Assembly (NCBI RefSeq): GCF_000275845.1
Contig: NW_006766932.1
Span: 80,505-144,504 of the forward strand
Length of the DNA: 64,000 nucleotides
Direction of reading: 5' to 3'
Source: Dichomitus squalens LYAD-421 SS1
Lineage: Eukaryota > Basidiomycota > Agaricomycetes > Polyporales > Polyporaceae
Below the pieces are notes generated by a model, which worked only from the letters and a program-made list of their open reading frames with translations, was not told the DNA's origin and did not search any database. A program made the position numbers and the translations under genes. Shown piece after piece: positions 26,405 through 42,815 of the stretch. How positions within the stretch are numbered: position 1 is the stretch's first letter; every line of letters begins with the position of its first letter.

Positions 26405-28330
26405 TAGCCCGTTTGGATGAGAAGAGGCTTGGTCATCTTGGAGAGTTAAACAATTGATGAACGAAGGTCGTTTGCCGTTGTGATCAGGTCCGGCGAGACT
26501 GTCTTTACACTATGATTCGTTGCGGACTCTGCTGAAATAAATAGCATGAGCGGCATGCCTGGAATCTGCATCCCTGCAGTGGTCCATTGCCGTCATCATC
26601 TACAACATCCTGATGGGGTAGGTTGGCGTAGACTGAAGAACAGAGGGCTATGAAAGGTGTCAGATAATCTCATGTCTGTGCCCAAATAGGACATCAACTC
26701 GTTCACATGCGTGTATCCTACGGGTCTTCACTAGCAGGACGATTTATGAGCCATTTCCATCGCGCACCTAGCCAATAGGGATCCCGACAGAGACGGGATT
26801 GAGCTAGGCGTCTGATCTTGGCACCAACACTTGGACAGATTCAGGATGCACCAATTGCGCCAGTCGGAGTGGATAGTTGCCATCATGCCGACCGAACTCA
26901 TTTGCTGTGGAGAAGACTCATTTCGCTCTTTACCTCGGCGCTCGTGAACACCAAGTTATTCAGGCCAACCGGTAGTGTCGAGTGTCTGAAATACCTTCGA
27001 AGGCTATACATATACTGACTGGATAGATCTGCGAGCCGAGCAGCGGTGAATGATTGAGATGCAGTGTCCCTGACTGTCTCAGCGCGCATTCCTGCCGGCG
27101 ATCATGATCTGTGGCAAGGTGAACTGTTGGGCACGAGTCAACAATGGGCCTGGCGGCGATGATACAAACGGTCAATACAGCCCTCGCCCGTCGAGACTGA
27201 TGCCTTGACGGCGGGCGCTGCGTACTTACCAGGGAGTGCTTACTTATGTACAGTCGTTTGCATATCAAACTGCAGTCGACGCGCGCGGCACCGCCGCCGC
27301 GGGGGCTGCTTGCTTGTGCTTGCAACGCCGTAAGCGAGCGTCTTCCTGCCCCTCCGTCAACCCACCTGTGGCCACAAGTACAACAAGCACTTTCTGCATT
27401 GAAAATCAACCAGGCAATACTAGGGGACATAGTATCTGCAGTTTCCACCATACATAACATTTGAGGGAGCTCATCCGTTTTCACTGAGGATGCACCCCCC
27501 GGAGTGGCCGTCCTGGCCGGTACCCGACGGTAGAGCAAATACAAGCAAATAGGCTCGACGCGCACGCAACGCTGCAGTTTGATACAGTATGCAAACGACT
27601 GTAACGCATTCTGTGTACATACTCAGGAGCCGACAGACGAATGATCCACGGATAGCCAGGGGCAGATAACATCATTTAAACGTGTCTAGACTCTTCTGCT
27701 CGTGCGGCATTCCGACAGGGTGCACATCCACAATCAGGTTGCCATCCAGTGACCTGTCTGTCGTTGAACCATCGGAACGTTGATGGGCATCCGCAGTTGA
27801 TGGACAGCCACATCCCATTTTATCGCCCGGCCCCTCTCTGCCTGTGAGTTCTCTTGTGCGAAATCGAAGCTACCCCCGTCTGCAGCTCCGCAGGCATACT
27901 GTACGTTCTCGACACAACTCCAAACCCAAGACTGCGTACGTTGAGAGATTCTGCCAACGTATGTGCAGAGGTACTTGTCCGGTGTCGGAACAGCCTAGTA
28001 CTGTCACGATGACGGCGTGTATCCAGGGCCAATAACAGATGCGCATGGGCCCATCAACTCACCGAGATGTAACTTGAGATCAGCTAGCCGACCGTTTGAG
28101 TAGCCGCCTGCCCCTGACCCTCCCCGGATTGCAGCCGTGTCCCACCTCTCCGGTTTTCCTCGTTGCGCTTCTCCCCTCCTTGGCCGTCTAGGTTGTCGTC
28201 CGCCTTCATGTTCTGACGCTGGGCGTTCTCTCTCTTACCCCCACCGAATTCCTTCATTTTCCTTTTCGCCTGTATTCTGGGGGCTCTTCGTCTTCGACCT
28301 GTCTTGCAAGGGCTTGCGGCTGTTCGACCA
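26405..28330. other. Intergenic, carries one inverted repeat
   Basis: About 1.9 kb with no credible gene on either strand. The notable content is the imperfect inverted repeat at 27249-27603. The last 200 bases before 28331 are strongly pyrimidine-rich, which suits a promoter for the membrane-protein gene. Confidence 0.5.
27249..27603. repeat. Imperfect inverted repeat (fold-back)
   Basis: Left arm 27249-27287 and right arm 27559-27603 are inverted copies. Two blocks match perfectly: 27249-27264 with 27588-27603 (TACAGTCGTTTGCATA) and 27263-27275 with 27572-27584 (TATCAAACTGCAG), offset by a 3-base insertion in the right arm. The roughly 270-base loop codes for nothing. It could be a non-autonomous fold-back element or a hairpin-RNA source; the sequence alone does not decide. 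Confidence 0.6.
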
Positions 28331-30342
28331 ATGGATACTCTCGGTCGAATATTGTCTCTGTTCTTCTTCTCTTCCCTGTTTGTGTCTCGTTGCCGAGCTT
28401 TAAATGTGCATACGTTCAATTGGGGTTTCCCGTCAAGTGTAAGTATATATCCTCTTCGATGCTTGTTCGACGTCTGATCCAAGCATTCCTCGATCGGTAG
28501 TTGGTTTCAGCGTCGCTCGGAGAATGCGAGACCCGTTCAATCGATCTGATTCCCCTCGACGCTTCCACCTCAAACACAACAGGTACACCACCTTACTACA
28601 TGTTCGCTTACGCGCCCCAGGGTACTACAATAGTGTCGCACCTCGGAGACGATCCCAAATCATTGTCGTGGCAGGTGCAACACCCGAAAGGTACGTCCTC
28701 GTCTTGCATTATATTCAAACTTGTCGTAGAAGAGACATACTGTGTAGGCTCCAAGCTCTTCCTGACCATCGTGGATGGAGAAGGCAACACTGGTGGCTTC
28801 GCAAACTCGTTCTTCGATGTCGTCGGTATGTTGAGCTTATTTGTGCGCCCATCTTCCTCTGACGTAGAGACTGCGGTACGATCAGCTGGGGCTTCGACCT
28901 CTTGCCAGCCGCCGGCTCCGAAGGATCCTCCGGTCGTTCATTCCAACGTCACGACAGCTATCAACACCTGTGACCCTTGGGGCCTAACGGTTACGGGCGG
29001 TGTCAAGCCCTATAGTATTTCCCTTGCAGCCATCCGCGCTCCGGTCGTCACCAATGTCACAATGGGACCGAACGACGATGTGCTCATCTATGTGGACCGC
29101 GCGGATCCTGGGTCGCAAATATTAGGTGAGCAGAGTACCTGTAATATACTTGAGAAGCGCCGTCTGAACCACGATGATAGCCGCCGTTGTGGATGCGTCA
29201 GTACCGATCCCGCCGTCCACATAGTTGTTGTCTGATCGCAGCCGATGTTGGCTCCCTTGATTAGCACAGGGCAGTGGGGCGTTTCTTCCATCGCAGTCAA
29301 TACTGCGGGTGCAGCTGTGACGAATTCATCCTGTCCTGGGCTCAATACCGTATCAACCACGACAGCAGCGATTCAAAGCCAAGAAGCAGCAGCAAAGGCC
29401 GCAGCAGCGAAAGCTGCTAAAGCCAAGTCGACAGCTATCGCGCTGGGGATAGTGTTCGGGCTCGTTCTGCCCCTCATTCTCGCAGGTCTTGCCTTCTGGT
29501 ACTGGCGCCGTCGCCAGAAGTTGGTGGAGCGGGAACGTCCTCGTCCGTTTGATCCCAGTATGCAGGAGAGTGGGATGGGGAGGCCGAGCTTGAACGTCGA
29601 TACCAGTGTGGTGCGGGTGAACGGCCAACCACAACGCACAGCATCCTGGGTCGTCGATATAAACCAGGATCCTGGCCGTCAGACCGATAGCCCGACGTCA
29701 ATCGACATGGCGTCAACGGAGATTCGCGGGTCCGCAACACCCACGCCCTATCTCACATCTCCTCAGGTCCAGTCGGCGATCGCATCGACTGTCCGGTCCC
29801 CTCAGTCGCAGATCCCAGTATCGGCTTTATCGCGGACGATGTCGCCGGCACATACACCCCTAAGCCCACCAGAGCCTTTCGCGACAACACCAAATTCGAC
29901 GTCACCAGCGGCAACCCTGTCTCCTGCGCAAAGATATCGCAAGGCGCTCGAGGCACAGGCGGAAGCGCAGGCGGCTCGTGCACGGCTGGCATCGGGTTCG
30001 CGTTCAGTCTCCCCGTCTCCCTCGGGGTCGAGCGTCGTAGTCGCAGGCCCTTCTTCGCGGGTGCCCCAGCGATCACAGTCTGCGACTGTTCCTCGCCAGT
30101 TCCCTACGCAGCCTATGCCAAGACGAGCGGGCTCGTCGTTGCGGATGCCGCCGGTGACGGCACTCCCGGATGATAGCCCGGACATCATCTTCCAACACAG
30201 CGATGGAGGCATCGTCGAGGAGTTGCCCCCACCTTACCCGATGGACAGCAGGTATTCGGCGACGCCGGGACCCAGCACACTGTCCCCCGCTCGGTCTGTG
30301 TCGCCTCCACGGGGAAGCGCGGGACCGTCGAGCTCGGCGTAG
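28331..30342 (+). CDS. Single-pass membrane protein, unknown function
   Basis: Six exons: 28331-28438, 28501-28690, 28748-28825, 28868-29125, 29181-29200, 29242-30342, giving 584 residues in consistent phase. Signal peptide LSLFFFSSLFVSRCRA is followed by a roughly 250-residue extracellular part with several Asn-X-Ser/Thr sites. This carries a C-terminal segment (VTGGVKPYSISL, DRADPGSQILAAV, TGQWGVS) typical of a widespread but uncharacterised group of basidiomycete surface proteins. One transmembrane helix, about GIVFGLVLPLILAGLAFWYW, is followed by RRRQK as a stop-transfer. The cytoplasmic tail is Ser/Pro-rich and disordered (about 230 residues) and ends without known motifs. The topology suggests a sensor or adhesion protein; no enzyme domain is visible. 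The 20-nt fifth exon is needed to keep frame. Confidence 0.85.
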
Positions 30343-31206
30343 TGTCTTACAGAGCGATCGAAGTATTAAGGAGGGTTCCGACACTGCGGCTCGCGTTGGT
30401 TAGGGAAACTAGTTTTGTTCTTGATTTTAACATACCTTATTACTCAGTACTTTTCTCGCTGTTTATTCTGACGGCCTGCTAGTCTCAGGCTTACTCTCTT
30501 ACGCGCGATGGCGGGCTGTTTGTGTATGTACACTGCTAACGCTGTGTAACACCGTCGTCGACACCTCGACGTTCCCTTCTCTGTGTATCATAGCGACGTT
30601 GTATGATATCCACATGGGCTTGGACAGTGAGAGACGGGAAGCACAAACAACAGCCAACGATGAGACATGAGACAATGGCTTGATGGTTATGAGAGTAATG
30701 GCTTACCCTACTTATGGTGCTATAAGCCCGGCAGTGTGATAATTGAAGCACTATGATCCTTGTTAACTATTTGAGAGTAACTCAGCCCTGCTGTGGGATA
30801 CTGATGAGTAGTCTAGACAGGTTCTGGATGAGGTCTGGGTGTGTCTGGTCAAAGTCTAGTGCGAGGTTCGACGGTGTACTTGGGTTAGGCGATGCGCAAA
30901 GTTGTTGGCAAATAACAATGCCGTACTGACCTTGGTGAGGGCAGTGCCCGTTTAGGTATCTCACGTAAGCGGGGCAGCGGGGGGCGCCGGCGCAGAGGTC
31001 ACTGTCGGTGGCTTGGAGTCGCTCCCGACAGAACCCAGCCGGCAAGCCCTCCTCCCCTCCCTCCTCCACGACAAGGGCGACGGCACAAGGAACTCGTTTG
31101 CAAGACTCAATTATCATTATTGTTTCAACGACCATCTTGCTTGACGCTCTTCAACCACCTTCACCATCTTTCACTTGCTTATTGCGACTCCAGGAGGTTG
31201 CTATCC
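30343..31206. other. Intergenic, no supported gene
   Basis: About 0.9 kb between the membrane-protein gene and the demethylase gene, which run the same way. It contains 3' untranslated sequence and the demethylase promoter. Nothing else is recognised. Confidence 0.5.
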
Positions 31207-35273
<4,067 letters not shown>

Positions 35274-37287
35274 ACTGCCACCCTCGCAGCTGGCGGTATC
35301 CACGAAGCCTATGCTGCTCGTCAAGTTGTCACTGCCACAGGGTCTGATGTCTCAATTCCGGAGGCACCAGCGGCAATTTCAGCATCCGTGATCGCTGTTG
35401 CAGCTGGCGCGTCCTCATGACCTATAGTTTACAGGACTCTTTTGTTACTCGGATGTTGTTCACTCTCGTCGATTGTACTTTCAGAGGCTGCTCTGCGTCA
35501 CATTAATAGCATACTCTCGTCAGATCTCTGCATCTCACAATACAGTGTCCGTCAATCGACTGCTCAAGTCAAATTTTGATTACTGCGGCGCTTGCGCCAT
35601 AGTGTGCGAGGGAGCACCCGGGAGCGCATTGGCTACGCTTTGCTCCATCGGCCAGTATTTTTCGTATCATATTGAATCCTCCGCTATCAAGAAGATACCA
35701 CCCGTGTCCATCCAACGCTTGTAACGAGGGCGATGAAACAGGCGCAGAGGCTAGTAGCAGTAGTAACGGAGTAACGGACGTCTGGACGCTGTAGCCGTGC
35801 GACGCGCGGCGACTGCCTCCAAGCCCAAGCCTCGATTGACGACGAGGACCATTGATGACGATAGAGTCATACTCGGGCGGCGGAAGGAGGCGTGCGTCTC
35901 CCAGAGTATGTAGAGTGCCGAAAACGAGCATGCGAGCCATCCGAAGGGAAACGCGAGCCATGCGAACAGGCGTAGATGGGTGACCGCGAGGCGACGGTGG
36001 GTCAGATGATGTCTCCTCAGCTGGGGGTGGACGGACGGATCAGATATCAAGCAGTTCCTGTCATTGTGCCATCATCACTATGGGCCTGGCGCCCCCGGAA
36101 AACCCCCGGTTCGACAAGGCAAAAAGCGCGTTCAACGGTCGCACCGTGGAAATGGGATCTCACCGTTGAATATCACCCGTCAGTTATCTGCGGCGGCAAC
36201 GTGTTTTTTACATCCGTAGAAATTTACCACCTGAGACGCCAAGCTGAACGGGGTTATTCCACGGTTGCTCTCGGTGTCCGCAAGCAAGTCTGCCTGTGCC
36301 GGCCCTAAACGTTGGCGCCAAATGCCAGTCGCTCTGATTCTGACCACTCTCTCGTCTGCATCGACGTTCTCCTGTTGCTTGTGACATCTGACTTTCATGG
36401 AACTATCTTAGGGTGCGCTGAGTGCATGACTACTGTCGTGTCTACATTTCTTGGTCACCTTTATCACCGTTTCTGGGGTGTGCCTACAGTACCAGAGTCG
36501 TCGGGCAGAGCCCAGTGATGGATGGTCGGCATGAGGTGAGTCGCAATCTTCAGAGTTGTGAGTTTCTCAGGTAAGTCCAGCTATGTTGTTTGGCCATTCT
36601 GGCAAAGATATCGATGAGGTAAGTCACTCTTCTCAAATATCTGCATCCTCCCCGGTGAGTATATGCTGCTCTTCCCCGAATATCTGACTCCGTCTACCCA
36701 AACTCCCATATGTGTCCTTAGTGTTGGCATGGATGTACTGCAGGAGTGGCAAGGGTCAAAAGGACGTGGTCGTTGAGAGTACCAGAGGGTCTCGAGCTTG
36801 CATAGTTTATATCGATATCCATACCTGTACTATGTACTCAGCATGCCATAATGCGACCGTAACACTGCAATCTGCAGCGTGTTTAGCTACACTATTGTAC
36901 TGCATCATAAGTGATTCCCTATTGATATCCAGCTGGCGCAAGCGAGGATCCGGCACCCGGAAACCGTGCAAATTCCCATGTTTTACAGATGTAAATCCCA
37001 CCCTTCCAACCCGCTGTCTAACCGAGGTTTTTCGCCTGTCTGAGACCACACCAGATTGACCGTGGAAAGCCGTCATCTTGACGCGCTTTTTGCTCGTCCA
37101 TTAACCGGTGTTCACCCACGGTTTTCTGCTCCATTTCCTTGGCCGGACCGCACTATTTCCTCGGTTTTCCCCTGTGGGTTTTGCACAGTCCCGGGCGCCA
37201 TAGTGCATCACAAGCAAGTATCGCGAGGACGTAACTCTAGGACCAACGATGTTGAGATGGCAATCGTTTGGAGCGTGAGGGAAAGCA
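35274..37287. other. Intergenic 2 kb, no supported gene
   Basis: Between the demethylase and the first lipase copy. A minus-strand frame around 35750-36050 contains a hydrophobic stretch (LFAWLAFPFGWLACSF) but has no start, splice or homology support. I see no repeat structure. Confidence 0.45.
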
Positions 37288-38527
37288 TCAGCAACCCATC
37301 TCGATCCCACCATAGGGTCCGCCATGGTCCGTAAGGTTGCCTAGGAAGATATTCGGCACGTCCCCTACTATGCACCTGTCATCCGTGTTGTCCTGACCTA
37401 CTCTCCAGAATCGGCCGTGAGCGTCCTCAATCAGGGCAATGATGGGAGGTGAGCGAGACGTACCGGGGCATGCCAGCCACTCGCCAGAGTCTTGGATGTG
37501 AATCTCGCCGGACGGGTGGTGGTATCCGAGTGCGCGCCCGGAAGGATCGGGATGATATCCTCCCTGTTGTTCATATGTGTTACGGAGACCTTCTGATACT
37601 GGGCATCGACGTAGTTGGCGAAGGCCTCGTTGCCGACGCGTGGCAGGCCGTATCCGACGAAACGGGTTGCGACGGTGCTTGGGAGGTGGAGAGGAAGGAA
37701 AACGGAGTCGAGGAGGCCGATCGCCGCGCCTGCTCGATGCGAATCGAAAATCATTCCTTAGGGCCCTGTGTGCAACGCGGGAGGGATCCGATGACTCGCC
37801 TAGTGAATGCCCAATCACGGTCACCTTGGTTGCGTTGAATCTCGCTATAGCCGTTTGAACTGCGGCAAGGACTCCAGGAGCTGACCTGTGAACAGAATCG
37901 GAAAAAGATGAGTGACCGAGTCTGCACAGGAACTTGGGAGACAGCCACCTATCCTGAGAGCCCGCAAAGCCGCTGTGTACCTCGATGCTCTCGCTGGCGC
38001 CAGGAAAGAGGGTTGGATCCAACTTCTCCAAAACGATGTCCAGATCTTCCAGGATTGGTAGACTGGGTTCCGCTGTGAGCTCAGCGCAAGGCGAGGCAAG
38101 GCGAACAACCCAACATTTTGCTGACGTCGGTGCCTTGGTGTCCGACGATCACCTCTTCTAGTGTGGGATCAAAACCCACAAACCCTGCATCATATCAAGT
38201 CATTATGTGTCACCAACACAACCAGATGAAGACGGAGAAAGCTGCCTTACAGAACTGGGTAATGGCGCCATCGCCTCCAGAAGCAACCGGCTCAAAAGAC
38301 GGATTCGCCTCGCAGGTCGCCCCGCAGTCCCACGCGAGGGTCGACTCTGGCGAGCAGGACGCCGTGCCGGCATAGTGCGTATACGGACTGAAGGCAGCGA
38401 TCTGCGCGGTGGAGAGTGCAGTGATCGCCGCTTGACGCTTGACTGTCGTCGGAACCGCCGCCGCTCGTGCGCACAACAGTCCGCCGACGATCGCCGTCGA
38501 TAGGCTAGCCTTCAGGGAGAGAGCCAT
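37288..38527 (-). pseudogene. Secreted class-3 lipase, copy 1, 1-nt deletion
   Basis: Paralogue of the intact gene at 40307-41567. Exons on the minus strand: 38527-38251, 38184-38115, 38062-37949, 37885-37800, 37729-37464, 37397-37288. Intron positions and phases match copy 2. Signal peptide, GHSLG nucleophile elbow and the C-terminal DHGGPYGG are all readable. The fifth exon is 266 nt against 267 in copy 2: one base is missing near 37530, just after IPILPG. The frame is lost before the segment HHPSGEIHIQDSGEWLACPG, which continues in another frame with little decay. This is either a recent pseudogene or a sequencing error. The rest of the copy shows no other break. Confidence 0.8.
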
Positions 38528-40306
38528 TGGACGAAGAAGAAGAGCGTTACGCAGCAAGCAGGATGGCGAGGCTCAGAGGTGCTACGACCGTGCGCACCAG
38601 AGCTAAGAGCTCGACGAGTATACAAGCTGGACGACCGAGGGAGAGTATACTGAAGCGTGTCCGGCTTTATAGCTTCTCAATCCTATCCCCTCCCGATTGT
38701 TACTGCGGATCCGGCGGAAAGGCGCGGATGACTTGTTCTGAGGCCGCGTGTCGAGGAATGTCATTAGGAGTCTAGTCGCCGGGGTGCGAACAACGATGCA
38801 CTGATCGGCTGTAGTACCCGCAAGACGTGAGGAGTGTGCAGGGTCTATGGATCGAGTTCTGTATATCATCACCTTCCGGTCAGGAAGGCGTGACACACTG
38901 ATGAACCATGATAGGATTGTCTATTGGATAGGCCTCAGTATCGCCACGACAGCCGGGATTTGCAGACAGACAGAGATTGCAGGAGGGTCTATCGGGTGAG
39001 CAAGTGAGCATTGCCGATGACGAATGCACTTTCTCAAAGAGACACGATCCCACGGTCAAACCGGGTCAAGCGAAGGGTGAATAACGACAGGTATAGGAAC
39101 ACTTACGACAGGGTTGCTTGCCGAACAAGTGAGTATCGGGGCTCATCTACCATCTGATACCTATGTAGTATCAGCACAAGTAGAATACTGTTGAAAACAT
39201 ATTCAGATTAGAAGCACATACTACTGTACGGTTCAGTGCCGGGGGATTGCGTTAACGTGTACAGCTGGCCAATTTGCTACTGTTGCGCATACTCGGATGG
39301 GCCTGGGCTCTGCGGGGACTATCTTGTGTCCGGTGCTGGCGGAAGGCGATTGGTGGGTTCCACAGCAAAGTAGGGCGTAGGCGGTATTGGACGGACTCCT
39401 GAGTTGCAGTACCCTCGGCGAGGATACCGTTGGGGGTCACTGATCCCCGGGGGCTTCAGTGCCGCTTCACTGCAGCTGGCACAAACGGTAGAATGTCTAT
39501 CGCTTACATAACGAGCTAGGTGAACCGGCCCGTTCGTACTTACCTGTCCTCATGCCGTGTACGACCCGACTCAAACTTGCTCACCATCACCACGAGCTCC
39601 AGCGGCCAGTATGGACTAATCAGGGCTACACGACGTTCGGCACCCTACTTAGACGATGTCGCCTCCGAGGATTAGAAGGACGGGTGGGATATCGCGCGTA
39701 TAATGCTTTGGTGCACGCATCGCAAGCTGATATTGTGAGGGCATTGCTCCGGGACTAACGAAGTTGATACGTTGAGCGGTAGGAGGGTAGGGGTATGTGC
39801 GTAGTACTGATTGTCGCAGCGAACGGTGTATACACGTCGCCTCAGATCTTATCTTGGCATTAACTGTTGACACGAGGTGGACGACTTCCGTGCATATGCC
39901 CTGAAGATTTGGTGATTCAGTGAAAGAAGCATTCAGCTCCGACAGCGCATGGTCCGCGTTATGGGCAAAATACCTCGTGCGGGGTCTGTGCGGCTCGTTC
40001 TTCCCGTCAGACAGTCAACGATTAGATCGGCCAAAATTTGTCTCGTTATTGGACACTGCTTACCGCATAAGATGTGCTGAGAACGCCCAGCTCGGAAACA
40101 GCTCTGCCTTGCTATCGGCGAGATAAGGAGCATTCTCGGGGCCACATTCTCGCAGCAGAAGCTCCACTGCAGAGAAGGGAGGGGAGGGGAATTCAGCGCT
40201 TTTTATTCCACGCGGTGACTCCTTGCGATTCGGCAATACAGGATGGGGAGATACGGCTTGCCAGTTCAGAGGGGATCATCCACTGGCCATAACATGACGA
40301 GAAGCA
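38528..40306. other. Upstream region of lipase copy 1
   Basis: About 1.8 kb with no gene. It contains the promoter of copy 1 and sequence similar to the region upstream of copy 2 (41568-42540), as part of the tandem duplication. Nothing else is recognised. Confidence 0.5.
38665..38672 (-). promoter_or_regulatory. TATA box of lipase copy 1
   Basis: The minus strand reads CTATAAAG about 140 bases upstream of the start codon at 38527. The corresponding spot before copy 2 (about 41695-41705) reads TATACATAA, a weaker match, so the two copies may differ in promoter strength. Confidence 0.45.
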
Positions 40307-41567
40307 TTAGCAACCCATTTCGACCCCATCATAGGGCCCATCGTGGTCCGACTCGTCGCCTTCGAAGATATTCGGCACGTCCCCGACAATACATCTGACA
40401 TCCGTGTTGTCCTGGCCTGTTCACCAGAACTACTCGTTAGCGTCCTCGATCCAATGGGGCAGTGACGAGAACTAAGCGAGGCATACCGGGGCACGCCAGC
40501 CACTCGCCAGAGTCTTGGATGTGGATCTCGCCGGATGGGTGGTGGTATCCGAGGAAGCGTCCGGGCAGGATCGGGACGATGTCCTCCTCGTTGTTGATGT
40601 GCGTCACGGAGACCTTCTGAGAGTGGGCGTCGACGTAGTTGGCGAAGGCCTCGTTGCCGACGCGCGGCAGGCCGTACCCGACGAAACGGGTGGTGACGGT
40701 GCTTGGGAGGTGGAGAGGGAGGAAGACCGAGTCGAGGAGGCCGATGGCTGCGCCTGCTCGATGCAGGTCCACAATTTTGAGGATTAGAATGAATGCGCGT
40801 AACACGAAAGGGATACGATGGACTTGCCTAGCGAATGCCCGGTCACGGTCACTTTGGTTGCGTTGAACTTCGCTAGTGCGGTCTGGACGGCCGCGAGGAC
40901 CCCAGGAGCTGACCTGTGGGCAGAGCACCGTCGTCATCGGTGCGGTTCGGGCGCGGACTTCGCAGGTGCTCACCTAGACTGGGAGCCCGCGAAGCCGCTG
41001 TGCACCTCGATGCTCTTGCTGACCCCGGGAAAGAGCGTCGGATCGAGCTTCTCGAAGACGATGTCCGCATCTTCCAGGAGAGGCAGACTACATGTGGGTG
41101 TCACGGTGAGCTCAGCGCGGTGTCAGAACGACTAAATCGACCTGACATCTCGCTCGTGTCCGTGCCCTGGTGTGCGACAATCACCTCTTGCAGCGTGGGA
41201 TCGAACCCGACGAACCCTGGGTCGCGGCATCGCCGAACGTCAGCAGCGCAATCAGAGGGCAAGCGAACACAACCGCCGTACAGAACTGGGTGACGTCGCC
41301 ATCACCCCCGGAGGCGATTGACTCGAAGGACGGATTCGCCTCGCAGTTCACTCCGCAGTTCCACGCGAGGGTCGACGCCGGCGAGCAGTACGCCGTGCTG
41401 GCGTAGTGGGTGTACGGGCGGAAGGCGGTGATCTGTGCGGTGGAGAGCGCAGTGACCGCTGCCTGGCGCTTGACGGGCAGGGTTGCCGCTTGGGCGCACA
41501 GCAGGCCCTCGGCGATTGCCGCCGCGGTGGCGAGTCTGGTCTTGAGCTTGAGTAGGCCGGGAGCCAT
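40307..41567 (-). CDS. Secreted class-3 lipase (fungal triacylglycerol lipase/esterase family), copy 2
   Basis: Extracellular alpha/beta-hydrolase acting on ester bonds of lipids or related substrates. Exons on the minus strand: 41567-41282, 41216-41147, 41087-40974, 40913-40828, 40753-40487, 40416-40307, giving 310 residues. The N-terminus has a signal sequence and a KR pair (PVKRQAAV) suggesting propeptide cleavage. Family landmarks: VIVAHQGTD (oxyanion region), GHSLG with Ser184, Asp243 (NNEEDIVPILPG) and His299 (DHDGPYDG). Cysteines near both ends of the mature protein likely form disulfides. The intron 40827-40754 begins gcaagt, a canonical GC-AG intron, and splits the codon of the last Gly of GHSLG. 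All frames are intact, so this copy should be active. The in-frame ATG at 41633 is a less likely start. Confidence 0.92.
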
Positions 41568-42815
41568 TGGAGGATGGAGGAGTCGGGCAGCGACGAGGAT
41601 GGCGGGGCTTAGGAGCGCTGCGACCGTGCGCACCAGAGCTAAGGGCGCAGTGGGTATAAGTGGGTGACTGACGGAGAGCGGACATGAAGCGTGTCTGGTT
41701 ATGTATACCTGCTCTCAATTGTTGCTGTGCGTTTGGCAGGAAAGGGCGGTGGCTTGTTCTTTGGCCGCGTGTCGAGGCATGTCATCGCAGGGTGCTAATC
41801 ACGATGTACCGGTCGGCTGGTTCGGCGACCATTGGGTATAGTAGACGTGGGGGAATGCGCAAGGGTGAATTGCTCAACTTCTACGATATCATCACGTTCT
41901 GGTCAGGAAGAGACGGACGCCGAAAGTTCATATCACCATAATAGGCGCCAATAAGTAGAGCCGGGGCTGTACATGGCAGATGGACGGGCGACAGGAGAGT
42001 TTTTAGAAGACTGGTCTGTTGGATGAGAAGCATCGCGACCGTTGGGATCTGCAGACAGACAGTAATATGGAAGGGTGTATTAGTTGAGCAAGTGACGTTG
42101 CTGAGAACAAAGGCGCTCCGTCACTGAAAGCCCTCATCCCACGGTTGCTTACGACGAGGTCGCCTGTTCAACAAGGGGTCATATATCTCCTGATGCCCAG
42201 TAGAGTGATGACAACGTAAGAATAGCATGAAGAACATATGCACTGCTGTATGGTTGAGTGAGGGGAATACAATGCACGTAGTCGCTCTATAACTGTAGCA
42301 TGCACGATGTGCCCGGGCTCTGCGGGGGCTATCTTAGTCTCTGAACTGATGAGGTGCTCACGTAGAGTGTTGTACCTGATACAGTCCACATGGCAAGTGG
42401 GGTGTCGCGGGGGTAGAGGGGAAGTAGTGTCAGCGGCGGCGATGTGCATCATTGAGAAGGATGCCGTTAAGTAGGCCTGGCTATTCGGCAGCAGAGTAGC
42501 CGTCTGTTACATAAGTATCTGAGGTGAGTTGGCCCTACCGCATGCGAGGTTGAATCGAAGTTGGCCGCACATCCGGCAAGTTGAGTGGACAGACTTGATG
42601 TTATTAAATCGCAGGAGGAGGTCGCGTACCCGCAGCGAGCAGCCCGTGGCAAGGAGCGCGGACGCTGATTGGCGGAGACGCGTCGCGGGTAGTCACCGGC
42701 GCTAGAGATGCCTTTGTCGGTATCGGCGCCAGAGATGCCTTTGTCGGTCTCGGTCTCTTGCCTGTGTCCCCTGAGCTCGTCCACCAGGCAATCGCCCACA
42801 GGCCAGTCCAATATA
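41568..42815. other. Upstream regions of lipase copy 2 and NBS1
   Basis: About 1.2 kb between divergent genes. The first kilobase is the duplicated lipase upstream region. The part next to NBS1 holds a short tandem repeat (42698-42751). No gene seen. Confidence 0.5.
42698..42751 (+). repeat. 27-bp tandem repeat, two copies
   Basis: Two adjacent 27-base units share AGAGATGCCTTTGTCGGT and differ at only two positions. They lie 65-118 bases before the NBS1 start codon, so they probably fall in its promoter or 5' leader. Confidence 0.75.

Larger units (their letters stand above)
37288..42540. repeat. Tandem segmental duplication carrying the two lipase genes
   Basis: Two units about 3.04 kb apart, roughly 37288-39520 and 40307-42540. 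The coding parts align throughout with identical intron positions. Similarity extends through the promoter: GCAGACAGACAG, GTGAGCAAGTGA-like and GGTTGCTT-type blocks recur in the same order upstream of both genes. Downstream of the stop codons similarity fades quickly. Boundaries are approximate. Confidence 0.65.

Noticed and set aside
29126..29241. A single 116-nt intron in the membrane-protein gene
   Set aside because: Joining 29125 to 29242 breaks phase; a 20-nt exon at 29181-29200 resolves it and restores the expected QILAAV segment.
35569..36050. Overlapping minus-strand frames with a hydrophobic segment
   Set aside because: No consistent start, splice sites or recognisable domain; could be a small membrane protein but the evidence is too thin.
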